Below, one piece after another: positions 53,683-63,451 of a DNA stretch of 64,000 nt. Under the pieces are notes generated by a model that was not told the DNA's origin, did no database searches, and was given only the letters and a program-made list of their open reading frames with translations. How positions within the stretch are numbered: the stretch's first letter is position 1; each line of letters starts with the position of its first letter. A program made the translations under genes and the position numbers. Location: contig NZ_QXJP01000007.1 of assembly GCF_004115085.1 (NCBI RefSeq), positions 124,001 to 188,000 of the forward strand, given 5' to 3'. This stretch comes from Longirhabdus pacifica. Its GTDB lineage: Bacteria > Bacillota > Bacilli > Paenibacillales > DSM-105158.

Positions 53683-53768
53683 ACCTTTGTCCTCCTATCT
53701 GTCTACTTCCAATTGATCCAAGAGTATTAAAAAAACACCATATGATCTCATGTCTTATGTTCTCTAGT

Positions 53769-55001
53769 CTAAATAAATTCTTTGAAAAAATCTTTCACTC
53801 TTTGTATCACGTTCTTTTTCGCTGGTTTTGAAGCTTGATTTGTTACCGTACTGCTTTGATTATTGCTATTCCATTTGTAATAGTTAGTGGAATGCAGTAT
53901 AATTCCTACTCCATTTGTATAAGATGCATCACGCACACCAATAAAGTCAGGCTCTGCTATTCGGACTGGCATATTTAATGTTTCTTCTGCTACATTAATC
54001 ATACCTGGCATCAGTACTGCCCCGCCTGTCAAGACGTATCCTCCAGCAGGTTCCTTCCCTTTTAAACGACGTACTTCGTTATGAATGAGTTGAAAAATCT
54101 CCTGCACTCTTGGCTCAATAATATGTGCAAGTTCTAATTGATTAAATTCTTTTTCTTCATGGTTGCCAATACGATTGGCACTAAATGTGGTATTCTCATC
54201 TGCTTGATCGATTAATGCACAACCATATTTTAACTTTATTTTTTCAGCGATTTCTTTTTCCGTTCTTAGCCCAATAGAAATATCATTGGTGATAAAATCT
54301 CCACCAATAGGCAAAGTAGTAGTAAAAGTCAAATTGTCTTGTTCAAAAATAGCAATAGTAGTTGCACCGGCACCTATATCCACAAGTACAGTTCCTAGTA
54401 TCTTTTCATCTTTCGATAAAGCAAGCTGACTTGATGCCAAAGAAGTTAGGACAAGACCAGAAATATGCAGGTCAGACTTCTCCACACAACGAATGAGGTT
54501 ATGTACGGGAGTTTTAGAACCAGTAATAATGGTAGCTTCGACTTCTAATCTAACACCAATCATGCCTCTCGGATCATGAATATCGTCAAGTCCATCTACC
54601 AAATATTGTTTAGGTACGATTCCAATGATTTCTCTTTCAGGTGGTAATGCGATGACTTTTGCGGCTTGCAATACGCGTTCCACATCTTCATCACCTATTT
54701 CTCGATCTTCATTAGAAACAGCCACTACTCCATGACTAGCCTGAAGTGCAATATGATTTCCTGATATACCAACATAAACATCAGAAATTTGGATTCCAAC
54801 CATTCGTTCAGCATGATCAATAGCCTTACGAATGGATTGCACAGTTTGATCTATGTCAACGATTGCTCCTTTACGAATTCCAATAGAATCTGATGATCCT
54901 ACTCCTATAATATTAACGGCACCATTATTCAACTCACCGATAATAGCCCTGACTTTGGATGTACCAATGTCTAAACTTACAATGATGTCACCGTTGCTCA
55001 A
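53769..55001 (-). CDS. ftsA: Cell-division protein FtsA
   Basis: The 410-residue actin-like Z-ring membrane tether has IIVSLDIGTSKVRAIIGE (phosphate 1), VLVDIGAGATTIAIF (phosphate 2), AGGYVLTGGAVLMPG (adenosine) and a C-terminal amphipathic helix (NVIQRVKDFFKEFI). I start at TTG 55001 because AGGAGGTG lies seven bases upstream; the open frame extends to 55031 but would place the site inside the gene. Confidence 0.96.
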   Translation of the reverse strand: MSNGDIIVSLDIGTSKVRAIIGELNNGAVNIIGVGSSDSIGIRKGAIVDIDQTVQSIRKAIDHAERMVGIQISDVYVGISGNHIALQASHGVVAVSNEDREIGDEDVERVLQAAKVIALPPEREIIGIVPKQYLVDGLDDIHDPRGMIGVRLEVEATIITGSKTPVHNLIRCVEKSDLHISGLVLTSLASSQLALSKDEKILGTVLVDIGAGATTIAIFEQDNLTFTTTLPIGGDFITNDISIGLRTEKEIAEKIKLKYGCALIDQADENTTFSANRIGNHEEKEFNQLELAHIIEPRVQEIFQLIHNEVRRLKGKEPAGGYVLTGGAVLMPGMINVAEETLNMPVRIAEPDFIGVRDASYTNGVGIILHSTNYYKWNSNNQSSTVTNQASKPAKKNVIQRVKDFFKEFI

Positions 55002-55221
55002 CCTTTGGCACCTCCTGATTAATAGTAACAACCTTAGTCATTTGTAAATATTCAACACAATTTATTATTTTTCCTCTTTTTTCTACAAAAAATTAAATGT
55101 AAACTTTAAGAAAATGATGTTTCAATATAAAAAAGGATATTTTATCCCGTAACTATTATTCTATCATCACTGAAATATATTTAATAGTCCAATTTTTATA
55201 AAATATTTATATTTTTTGAAA

Positions 55222-56082
55222 TTAACCTGCTTCCTCATTTTCCGAAGTAAAAGGGCGATGTGTTTGCGCTTCTAACAAAATAATCTGACCTGTTAAAATA
55301 TTTTTTTCATTTATAAGATAAGAAACCTTATCAAATAATGTATCGATTCCATCTTGTAGAAACTGTGTCGTCGTGATCACTTCAAAATTAGAGCGTGTAT
55401 ACAGTTTTATTTTATCTGGATATATACTACTACCATGCAGCGGAACAATCTCTGAAATATCATTCAAATGATATTCAGGGATCTCATTCAAAACGTTACA
55501 CAGTTCGCTCTTTCTTTTGTTAAGCTCCCATTGTTGTACTACTGGTAAATGCAGTATAGGTGTAAATTTACTATATGTATCTAGTGTTTGCTCAGTAAAA
55601 TCTTCACTTAAATTTTCCACATTCCAACCAGACAGTATAGGAACGTTTAGCATTCTATCTAATTCACTGGGGTCAAATGCTTGTCCATTGGATAATATCA
55701 TTTGCAGCTCGCCGAGTGCATTATACTGGTAAGCGACTGGCTTGCTTTCTTCTAACGTGATCATGATTTTACCAGGAAATTTTTTCTTTATGGACACCCC
55801 TTCAACCGTTCGTAGTTGCTTCAATTCATAAATAACTTGTGCTTCATCTAAAAAGAAATATGAGTCTCCTTCATAAAAAGGTATTTTTTCTTCAATATCC
55901 ACTGAAGGTGTTATTTGAACCCCATCAATTTGAATGTTAGTTATTTTTGCGAGAGAGGACTGAAAGAATAACACAATTAATAATATGAAAAAAAATACAA
56001 ACAATAATAAAATCAATTTACGATTTGTTTTGCTCTGTTTTGTTTGTTCTTTTATGACAGGTATTTTCCTATTATTATGCAC
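55222..56082 (-). CDS. divIB: Cell-division protein DivIB (FtsQ)
   Basis: The 286-residue bitopic protein has a short basic cytoplasmic tail, one membrane helix (KLILLLFVFFFILLIVLFF), a POTRA domain (ITNIQIDGVQITPSVDIEEKIPF), a beta domain and a C-terminal tail. It stabilises the FtsL-DivIC-DivIB complex at the septum. Start GTG 56082 after GGATGGTGG. A strong hairpin separates it from murA. Confidence 0.9.
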   Translation of the reverse strand: MHNNRKIPVIKEQTKQSKTNRKLILLLFVFFFILLIVLFFQSSLAKITNIQIDGVQITPSVDIEEKIPFYEGDSYFFLDEAQVIYELKQLRTVEGVSIKKKFPGKIMITLEESKPVAYQYNALGELQMILSNGQAFDPSELDRMLNVPILSGWNVENLSEDFTEQTLDTYSKFTPILHLPVVQQWELNKRKSELCNVLNEIPEYHLNDISEIVPLHGSSIYPDKIKLYTRSNFEVITTTQFLQDGIDTLFDKVSYLINEKNILTGQIILLEAQTHRPFTSENEEAG

Positions 56083-56112
56083 CAGGGTCCACCATCCTCA
56101 TAAAACAATTTC

Positions 56113-56138
56113 CCATGACTCCCACCAGTGAGTCATGG
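56113..56138. repeat. Hairpin between murA and divIB
   Basis: CCATGACTC / GAGTCATGG with an 8-nt loop; weakly T-rich on the minus strand (AAATTGTTTTA). It could be a leaky terminator or RNA-processing site in the operon. Confidence 0.5.
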
Positions 56139-56151
56139 AAAACATTGCAAT

Positions 56152-57426
56152 TTATTGATTGACCACAGCCGATGTTGACAACCTCTTTACTACAGCACCT
56201 AATTGATTAAAATAATGTTCAATGCCGTCATATCCACGATCAATATGATGAATATCATGAATGATTGTAGTTCCTTTTGCCGCAAGTGCAGCGATAATCA
56301 ATGCTGCTCCAGCACGTAGATCCGTAGCATACACGGTGCTGCCTTTTAAATGTTTTACTCCGTTAATATAGGCAATTTTATCAGCAACTTTAATATCAGC
56401 ACCCATTTCTACTAGTTGTTCTACATGTTTAAATCTACCGTCAAAAACCGTTTCCTTCAACATACTTGTTCCATCTGAAAGTGCTAACAACACCATGATT
56501 TGGGCTTGCAAATCAGTAGGAAAAGCAGGATATGGCATCGTCACAATTTGCTCTAATGGCTTTAAACGAAGTGATGAACTAACTCTAATTATATCACCGT
56601 CGACCTCAATTTGAGAACCGCATCTTCTTAATACATGTATCAATGCACTAAGGTGAGATGGATTAACATTTTTGAGTGTTATGTTGCCTTGTGTTACTGC
56701 AGCAGCAATCATTAACGTCCCTGTTACGATACGATCTGGAATAACAGTATAGTCTTGTTTGTTCAACTGCTTTATCCCATGAATCTTAATCGTATCCGTG
56801 CCAGCTCCAGTAATATCTGCTCCCATAATATTTAAATAATTTTGCAAGTCTTCAATTTCTGGTTCTCTGGCAGCATTATAAATGGTTGTTGTTCCTTCTG
56901 CTAAAACTGCGGCCATCATAATATTTTCAGTAGCGCCTACACTTGGATAATCCAACTTAATCGGGGCACCTACTAACTTATCGACAGTACATACTATCGT
57001 GTTATCACATTCACTCACGGTTGCACCTAATGCTTCTAATCCTCTTAGATGCAAATCAATTTTTCTTTGTCCTATCGCACATCCACCAGGCTGGTAGAAT
57101 TGAACTTTTCCCATCCTTGCGAGCAAAGGGCCCATAAGAAAAATAGACGACCTCATTTGTTGCATTAACGTCTTTGAAATATGATGAGAGTGAATGCCTT
57201 CACTATCTAATACGATAGTTTCATCCAAATGTTCCACTCTACACCCTAATTCTCGTAAAATATTTACCATCACTTTTATATCAAGTAAATGAGGTACATT
57301 GTGTATATAATGTTTGCCACGTACGAGTAAACTAGCTGCTAAAATCGGTAAAGCTGCATTTTTTGCTCCATGTATCGTAGTCGTTCCAGTGAGTTTGCGT
57401 CCTCCTTCGATGATTAATTTCTCCAA
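56152..57426 (-). CDS. murA: UDP-N-acetylglucosamine 1-carboxyvinyltransferase
   Basis: The 424-residue enzyme adds enolpyruvate to UDP-GlcNAc, the first committed peptidoglycan step. Motifs: HGAKNAALPILAA, catalytic Cys in FYQPGGCAIGQR, and AFPTDLQAQIMVLL. Start TTG 57426 follows GGAGGTGAGACA; the 5' extension to 57483 would overlap murB. B. subtilis has two paralogs outside the main division cluster; here a copy sits between murB and divIB. Confidence 0.94.
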   Translation of the reverse strand: MEKLIIEGGRKLTGTTTIHGAKNAALPILAASLLVRGKHYIHNVPHLLDIKVMVNILRELGCRVEHLDETIVLDSEGIHSHHISKTLMQQMRSSIFLMGPLLARMGKVQFYQPGGCAIGQRKIDLHLRGLEALGATVSECDNTIVCTVDKLVGAPIKLDYPSVGATENIMMAAVLAEGTTTIYNAAREPEIEDLQNYLNIMGADITGAGTDTIKIHGIKQLNKQDYTVIPDRIVTGTLMIAAAVTQGNITLKNVNPSHLSALIHVLRRCGSQIEVDGDIIRVSSSLRLKPLEQIVTMPYPAFPTDLQAQIMVLLALSDGTSMLKETVFDGRFKHVEQLVEMGADIKVADKIAYINGVKHLKGSTVYATDLRAGAALIIAALAAKGTTIIHDIHHIDRGYDGIEHYFNQLGAVVKRLSTSAVVNQ

Positions 57427-57442
57427 TGTCTCACCTCCGATG

Positions 57443-58348
57443 TCAACTTTCTCCAATAAACAATACTTCACGCACAAGCTCAATCCCGAATTTTTCTCTG
57501 ACGACGTTTTGAATATGTTGTATTAAAGAAAGTACATCTTCAGCTTTTGCATCTCCATGGTTAACGATGAAATTTGCATGTTTTTGAGAAATTTCTGCAT
57601 CTCCACTACGAAGTCCTTTAAGTCCAGCTTCCTCTATTAATTTCGCTGCGTAGTTATTTTCTGGATTACGAAATACACTTCCTCCGCTTGGAAGCTGTAG
57701 TGGCTGTGTTTGTAAACGTCGTTCTTTATTTCCATTCATTTGTTTCATAATTTCATCGCGATTTCCTTTTTTCAGTGCAAAAGTAGCATCCGTTACAATG
57801 CTGTTTTTTCCCTGTAAAATTGAATATCGGTAATTGAATTTAAAATCATTAGCATTCATTTGAACAATATCGCCAGTTTCCGATACGATATTAGCTTGTA
57901 AAAGAACACGTGATACATCTGAACCAAGTGCTCCAGCATTCATACATACTGCTCCACCAACTGATCCTGGTATTCCTCCTGCAAATTCCAATCCTGTATA
58001 CCCTTGTTTCGCAGCCATAACAGAAAGTTTAATAAAAGAATAAGCAGCACCTACATGAACCGTATTTTCTCCAAATGTAATATGTTCAAATTCGCTACCT
58101 AATTTTATTACTGCACCACGAACACCTTTGTCGGATACCAAAACATTTGAGCCTCTTCCAATTTGAATCCAAGGGATGCTATTTTTATGCAATATTGTTA
58201 TAGCTTTCTGTAATTGTTTCATATTGTGAGGAACGAGGAACAAATCCACTTTCCCACCTATTTTCCACGTCGTGTGTTCCGATAAATACACGTCCTGAGA
58301 AACATCTCCAACTTCATCCCATTGTATTTGGTTTATCATCGTTTGCAT
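57443..58348 (-). CDS. murB: UDP-N-acetylenolpyruvoylglucosamine reductase
   Basis: The 301-residue FAD enzyme makes UDP-MurNAc. FAD-binding motifs are HTTWKIGGKVDLFLVP and WIQIGRGSNVLVSDKG, GLEFAGGIPGSVGGAVCMNAGA, and the C-terminal GGSVFRNPENNYAAKLIEEAGLKG with catalytic Ser. Type II (short) MurB, the Bacillus type. I start at ATG 58348 after AAGGAGGAG; a longer frame to 58414 has no site. Confidence 0.95.
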   Translation of the reverse strand: MQTMINQIQWDEVGDVSQDVYLSEHTTWKIGGKVDLFLVPHNMKQLQKAITILHKNSIPWIQIGRGSNVLVSDKGVRGAVIKLGSEFEHITFGENTVHVGAAYSFIKLSVMAAKQGYTGLEFAGGIPGSVGGAVCMNAGALGSDVSRVLLQANIVSETGDIVQMNANDFKFNYRYSILQGKNSIVTDATFALKKGNRDEIMKQMNGNKERRLQTQPLQLPSGGSVFRNPENNYAAKLIEEAGLKGLRSGDAEISQKHANFIVNHGDAKAEDVLSLIQHIQNVVREKFGIELVREVLFIGES

Positions 58349-58527
58349 CGAAACAGCTCCTCCTTGTAAATTGTCCAACAAAAGTGAACCTTCCTCAGTC
58401 AAAGCTGAAAACAAGTCATCCCATACTTAAAACTGTTGGTGAATTGCGCGTTCATGTTGTATATTATGTAATGACATAAAAGTGTGTTACAAACGCCTAA
58501 ACAGGTTCAAACATATATTGAAGTGAA

Positions 58528-59625
58528 CTATTTACTATATCTCGTCACATTAATTAAAATTCCAACAGCTGTTAACAATACAGTCAACGACGACCCACCC
58601 GCACTGATAAAGGGTAGCGTTATGCCTGTAACTGGCATTAAACCGATGACAACACTAATATTGATAACAACCTGCACGGCGATAATAGATATGATACCCG
58701 TCGCCAAAAAGCTTCCAAATGCATCAGGAGCTGTGATAGCGGCTCTTAATCCTCGCCAAATAAGCAATAAAAATAATAATAACACGAATGATCCTCCAAG
58801 AAAACCTAGTTCCTCGGCCAGGATCGAAAAAATAAAATCAGTTTGAGGTTCAGGTACATAGCTATGCTTTTGCCTACTCATCCCTATGCCTAAACCAAGT
58901 AGCTGACCAGGTCCAATCGCATAGAGGGATTGAATAGATTGGTAGCCTGCACCCAGTGGATCGGCCCATGGATCAAGAAAAGCAGTGATACGCTTTAATC
59001 GATATGGAGCTGCAATGATTAAAGCAGTCAACCCTACCAATCCCACAGCTGCAAAACCAAACAAGTGCTTTAATCTCATTCCAGCTGTAAAAATAACGAT
59101 TAAAGCGGCTCCTACTAGCACCGCTCCTGTGCCAAGATCAGGCTGTAGCATAATGAGAGCAAATGCAACCCCAACAATAAGTAAAGGGGGCATTAATCCT
59201 TTGAAAAAATAAGTGATGCTTTCCTGTTTTTCTGATAACATTTTTGCTAAAAAGATAACGATTCCTAGTTTCATAAATTCTGAAGGCTGAACCCCAAAAG
59301 AGCCTATTCCTAACCAACTTCTAGCGCCTCCACGAACATCTCCAATACCAGGAATTAAAACAATCACTAAAAGTGCAAAGCAACCAATTAAGATGATATT
59401 GGCATACTTCTTCCATGTCCAATAATCTATTTTCATCATGACATACATTGCAATTAATCCTAGCACAGCAAAAATAAGTTGCTTTTTCAAGTAAAAGAAA
59501 CGATCTCCGTAATCATAAAAAGCATTCGCCGCACTAGCACTATAAACCATTACAATTCCAATTAACAATAATAACAGCGTACATAGTATTAGCAGTATAT
59601 CTGGAGCGCTCCGACTTTTAACCAT
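58528..59625 (-). CDS. spoVE: SEDS glycosyltransferase SpoVE/FtsW family
   Basis: The 365-residue, ten-helix membrane protein polymerises lipid II glycan strands with a partner PBP. SEDS motifs: GVQPSEFMKLG, MLQPDLGTG, the essential Asp in DPWADPLGAGYQSIQSL, and FISAGGSSL near the end. In B. subtilis the copy in this cluster is SpoVE, needed for spore cortex. ATG 59625 follows GAGGTG. It could equally be named ftsW. Confidence 0.9.
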   Translation of the reverse strand: MVKSRSAPDILLILCTLLLLLIGIVMVYSASAANAFYDYGDRFFYLKKQLIFAVLGLIAMYVMMKIDYWTWKKYANIILIGCFALLVIVLIPGIGDVRGGARSWLGIGSFGVQPSEFMKLGIVIFLAKMLSEKQESITYFFKGLMPPLLIVGVAFALIMLQPDLGTGAVLVGAALIVIFTAGMRLKHLFGFAAVGLVGLTALIIAAPYRLKRITAFLDPWADPLGAGYQSIQSLYAIGPGQLLGLGIGMSRQKHSYVPEPQTDFIFSILAEELGFLGGSFVLLLFLLLIWRGLRAAITAPDAFGSFLATGIISIIAVQVVINISVVIGLMPVTGITLPFISAGGSSLTVLLTAVGILINVTRYSK

Positions 59626-59685
59626 TTTAAACACCTCGATCCGCATTCTTGTCAGGAGGAGTCAAAATGGGACTGGCATCCCCCT

Positions 59686-61068
59686 TTAATTTAAGGTATG
59701 CACGACCTGTTTAAAAATGCGTCCTCGCTCTTCAAAAGACGTATACATATCCCAACTTGCACATGCAGGGGATAACAATACCGTATCTCCTTGTTCTGAC
59801 ATGGTGACTGCGGCTGTTATAGCTTCATTCATTGCCTCTTCATCATTAACATTGTTAACAACTTTAATATGCGGTATCCCTGCTTTTATGGCAATCTGTT
59901 CTAAATGTGTACGACTTTCACCTAATAACACAACGCCTTTAACTTTCGAGGTCAACAAGGGTAAAAGTTCGGAGTAATCTCCCCCACGATGCATTCCACC
60001 TGCTATCAAAATAATGTTTCCATCAAATGAAGAGATGGCCATGGAAGCCGCAAGCGGGTTGGTTGCTTTCGAATCATTATAAAAAGTGATATCTTGTACT
60101 TGCTTTACATATTCCAAGCGATGTTCTATGCCTTTAAAATGCTGCAATACTGTACTTATAGCTTGAAGATCTACTCCAGCAGCGATGGCAATAGCGGATG
60201 CCGCAAGGGCATTCTCTACGTTATGAGCACCAATCATCTTCAGTTTAGAAAGCGGTAGTATTTCTTCCACACTTCCTGTTTTATGACATGCATAAACAAT
60301 ACGGCTTTGTTCAATATATACGCCGTATTTTAAATGTTGTTTCGCCGAAAACCACAAAATTTGGGCTTTTGTATTATTTACTACTTTTTTGCAAAAATCA
60401 TCATCTTTATTTAATACTGCAATATCATCTTCTGTTTGTTGAGAAAACAATTTAGCTTTAGCATGTTGATAATCTTCCATCGTTTTATGATAATCCAAAT
60501 GGGCTTCAAAAAGATTTAAGCAACAGGCAATTTTAGGATGAAATGATGTAATGCCTTTTAACTGAAAGCTGCTTAGTTCTGCCACAATCCACTGATCTTT
60601 CTTTACTTGTTGAACAATTTGTGAAAGCGGCTTCCCAATGTTTCCTGCGACCACAGGTTTTTTATTGCTTGCTTCCATCATTTGCCCCACTAATGTCGTG
60701 GTTGTCGTTTTACCATTGGAACCTGTAATACCTATGATAGGCGCTTTCGTCAACTGATAAGCTACTTCTACTTCTGTAACCACTTCAATGCCAAGTTGCA
60801 TCGCTTTTTGGATAGGCTGAATATGATAAGGTACGCCTGGATTTTTTACGACAAGCGCAACGTCCGGGCTGATTAAGTCTTCTGGATGATGCCCTGTTAT
60901 GATTTCTATATCCTTAGGCAGCTCTAACTCTCTCTCGCTCTGTTTATTTTTATCATTCACAATCACATGTGCATGAAATTGATGAAACAGAAGAGCCACG
61001 GCCTGTCCACTTTTGGCAAGACCAATGACCACAATTTTTTTTCCTTTATAATGACTGGGATGTTTCAT
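59686..61068 (-). CDS. murD: UDP-N-acetylmuramoyl-L-alanine:D-glutamate ligase
   Basis: The 460-residue ATP-dependent ligase has the P-loop GITGSNGKTTTTTL, central domain residues NLFEAHLDYHKTMEDY (with His-Leu-Asp), and C-terminal GIEHRLEYV...FYNDSKATNPLA. Domain 1 is Rossmann-like (VVIGLAKSGQAVA). Six bases after mraY. Normal length. Confidence 0.97.
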   Translation of the reverse strand: MKHPSHYKGKKIVVIGLAKSGQAVALLFHQFHAHVIVNDKNKQSERELELPKDIEIITGHHPEDLISPDVALVVKNPGVPYHIQPIQKAMQLGIEVVTEVEVAYQLTKAPIIGITGSNGKTTTTTLVGQMMEASNKKPVVAGNIGKPLSQIVQQVKKDQWIVAELSSFQLKGITSFHPKIACCLNLFEAHLDYHKTMEDYQHAKAKLFSQQTEDDIAVLNKDDDFCKKVVNNTKAQILWFSAKQHLKYGVYIEQSRIVYACHKTGSVEEILPLSKLKMIGAHNVENALAASAIAIAAGVDLQAISTVLQHFKGIEHRLEYVKQVQDITFYNDSKATNPLAASMAISSFDGNIILIAGGMHRGGDYSELLPLLTSKVKGVVLLGESRTHLEQIAIKAGIPHIKVVNNVNDEEAMNEAITAAVTMSEQGDTVLLSPACASWDMYTSFEERGRIFKQVVHTLN

Positions 61069-61074
61069 TGTTTA

Positions 61075-62040
61075 TTACAACCCTTCGTGTATAAATAATC
61101 CTAATGCCGCGAATATAAGTCCTACTAACCAAAAAACAACGACAATTTTCCACTCCGACCATCCCGTTAACTCAAAATGATGGTGAATAGGGCTCATCTT
61201 AAACACTCTTTTCCCTCTTGTTTTAAAAGATGCCACTTGAATGATGACAGATAACACTTCAACAATGAAAACAATACCAATAAGGAAAAGTAATATTTCT
61301 GTTTTTGTTAAGATGGCAACAGCAGCTAATCCACCACCGATGCCTAAAGACCCTGTATCGCCCATAAATACTTTTGCAGGATGTGCATTATATACAAGAA
61401 ACCCTAGTACCGCTCCAATCATCGCAGCGGAGAAAAAGGCAACTTCTTCATTCATCAGCATCACGGCAATGATAGAATAAGCACCAAACGCAATCGCACT
61501 TGTCCCAGAAAGCAATCCGTCCAGACCGTCCGTAAAATTAACGGCATTTGAAATACCTAGCATAAGTAAAATAACAAACACATAATAAAACCACTGTAAA
61601 TCAAAGGCAATGTTGATGATGGGTATAGAAATTTCGGTGCTGTGTCCAATGGTATACAGCAAATAACAAACGATAATGGAAATCAGTAATTGACCGAACA
61701 ACTTTTGTTTTGCTGTTAAACCTAAAGAGCGCTTAAATACAATTTTTATATAATCATCCAAAAATCCGACGAAACCATAGCCTACAGCAGCAATAATAAG
61801 AATATAAAATTGCACGTTTTGTTCCGGTGCAAAACGGTAATAAGCAACGGTCAATGCCAAAATAATAATGATGCCACCCATCGTTGGTGTACCTTGCTTT
61901 TTCAAATGCGCTTGTGGTCCATCATCTCTAATTTGCTGTCCAAATTTCATGCGACGAAGGACGGGGATGAATATAGGTCCTAAAATAGCGGATAGCACAA
62001 ATGATAATAGTATCGTGAATAAAATTGAAGTCAGTTCCAT
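61075..62040 (-). CDS. mraY: Phospho-N-acetylmuramoyl-pentapeptide transferase
   Basis: The 321-residue polytopic enzyme makes lipid I on undecaprenyl phosphate. MraY motifs: [51 protein letters not shown], and [13 protein letters not shown]. Ten hydrophobic helices. Between murF and murD. Confidence 0.97.
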   Translation of the reverse strand: MELTSILFTILLSFVLSAILGPIFIPVLRRMKFGQQIRDDGPQAHLKKQGTPTMGGIIIILALTVAYYRFAPEQNVQFYILIIAAVGYGFVGFLDDYIKIVFKRSLGLTAKQKLFGQLLISIIVCYLLYTIGHSTEISIPIINIAFDLQWFYYVFVILLMLGISNAVNFTDGLDGLLSGTSAIAFGAYSIIAVMLMNEEVAFFSAAMIGAVLGFLVYNAHPAKVFMGDTGSLGIGGGLAAVAILTKTEILLFLIGIVFIVEVLSVIIQVASFKTRGKRVFKMSPIHHHFELTGWSEWKIVVVFWLVGLIFAALGLFIHEGL

Positions 62041-62056
62041 CCCTTACCCCCCCAGT

Positions 62057-63451
62057 CTACTTTACTTTTAAATGATATACTACTTCTTCCAAAAACATAC
62101 CTCTTGAACCTTTAAATAGAATAAGATCATCTTGATTGACAAGCTCTATAAGATGATGACTTAAGGCTATTTTATCTTGATAAACAAAAATTCTTTCTTT
62201 AGCTATTACTTTCTCTGCACCTTCTGCAATATGTTTACCTAGCTCTCCATACACAAACAAATAATCCAATCGCTGACCATCTATGGACTCCCCAATTTCG
62301 CGGTGTAAGGAAACTTCCTTTTCACCAAGCTCGAGCATATCTGCTAAAACCGCAATTCTACGACAGTAGGAACTGGAGTCCTCTAATAATTTTAATGCAG
62401 CTTTTAATGATGTCGGACTAGCATTATAACAATCATTTAAGATCGTACACCCTTTTATCCCTTTTTCTTTTTCTAATCTCATGCCCGTAATTTTTACTCT
62501 TGCTAGTGCTTCTTTTATCATTTCCTGATCGATATCAAGTAGCTTTCCAACCGTCATCGCATGCAGGGCATTCCATACATTATGCTTCCCAAGCAAGGGA
62601 ACGTATATTTGCTCATCAGGCAGCTGGTTGTGTTTAAAGGTAATACCGTCATGCTCATATTCCATATGTGTTGGATAAACATCACTGTCCTCATCCATTC
62701 CAACTTGAATAGTATGCCTACGATGTAAATCATCTAAGTTTAATTCATTCAACACTTTACTCACACCAGAATCCAACTGAGGATATATAAGCGTCCCATT
62801 GTCTCTCAATCCTACCAAAATCTCAAATTTGGCTCTGGCTATCTCTTCTCGGCTGCCTAATTGCATTAAATGAGCGTCGCCTATATTTGTGATAACAGCA
62901 ATATCTGGTTGAGCAAGAGTGGAAAGAAGTTCAATCTCCCCTCGATGATTCATTCCCATTTCCACGACAGCAACTTCCGTCTCTTCATCCATCTGAAGTA
63001 AAGTTAACGGAAGACCAATATGATTGTTTAGATTCCCTTTTGTCTTACATACATTATATTTCATGGATAAAATTGCAGCAATCATATCCTTTGTTGTCGT
63101 TTTACCATTACTTCCTGTCACCCCAACGACTACAACATTGCGTTGTTCGCGATAACGTCTAGCAAGCAGTTGCAACGCTTGTAGTGTATCTTTCACCACG
63201 ATAACAGGGTTATGTTCAGGAGGCGTTCCTCTATCTTCCTGCCATAAAGAAATGAGGGCACCTTCCGCATGAGCAATGTCAACATATCGATGACCGTCAA
63301 ACTTTTCGCCGATTAACGGGACAAAAAGTTCATTTTGATTTACTTTCCTAGAATCTGTCGTCACTCCAAACACCACGTTAGAAAGTAAATGTGCATCACC
63401 ACAGAACGTGCCTTCCACCATTTGAATGATTTGTTCTACTTTTAATTTCAT
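62057..63451 (-). CDS. murF: UDP-MurNAc-tripeptide:D-Ala-D-Ala ligase
   Basis: The 464-residue Mur ligase has P-loop GVTGSNGKTTTKDM, NLNNHIGLPLTLLQM, EMGMNHRGEIELL and C-terminal NDCYNASPTSLKAAL. It completes the UDP-MurNAc-pentapeptide. ATG 63451 overlaps the murE stop by four bases (ATGA). In B. subtilis murF is elsewhere with ddl; here it is within the division cluster. Confidence 0.96.
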   Translation of the reverse strand: MKLKVEQIIQMVEGTFCGDAHLLSNVVFGVTTDSRKVNQNELFVPLIGEKFDGHRYVDIAHAEGALISLWQEDRGTPPEHNPVIVVKDTLQALQLLARRYREQRNVVVVGVTGSNGKTTTKDMIAAILSMKYNVCKTKGNLNNHIGLPLTLLQMDEETEVAVVEMGMNHRGEIELLSTLAQPDIAVITNIGDAHLMQLGSREEIARAKFEILVGLRDNGTLIYPQLDSGVSKVLNELNLDDLHRRHTIQVGMDEDSDVYPTHMEYEHDGITFKHNQLPDEQIYVPLLGKHNVWNALHAMTVGKLLDIDQEMIKEALARVKITGMRLEKEKGIKGCTILNDCYNASPTSLKAALKLLEDSSSYCRRIAVLADMLELGEKEVSLHREIGESIDGQRLDYLFVYGELGKHIAEGAEKVIAKERIFVYQDKIALSHHLIELVNQDDLILFKGSRGMFLEEVVYHLKVK

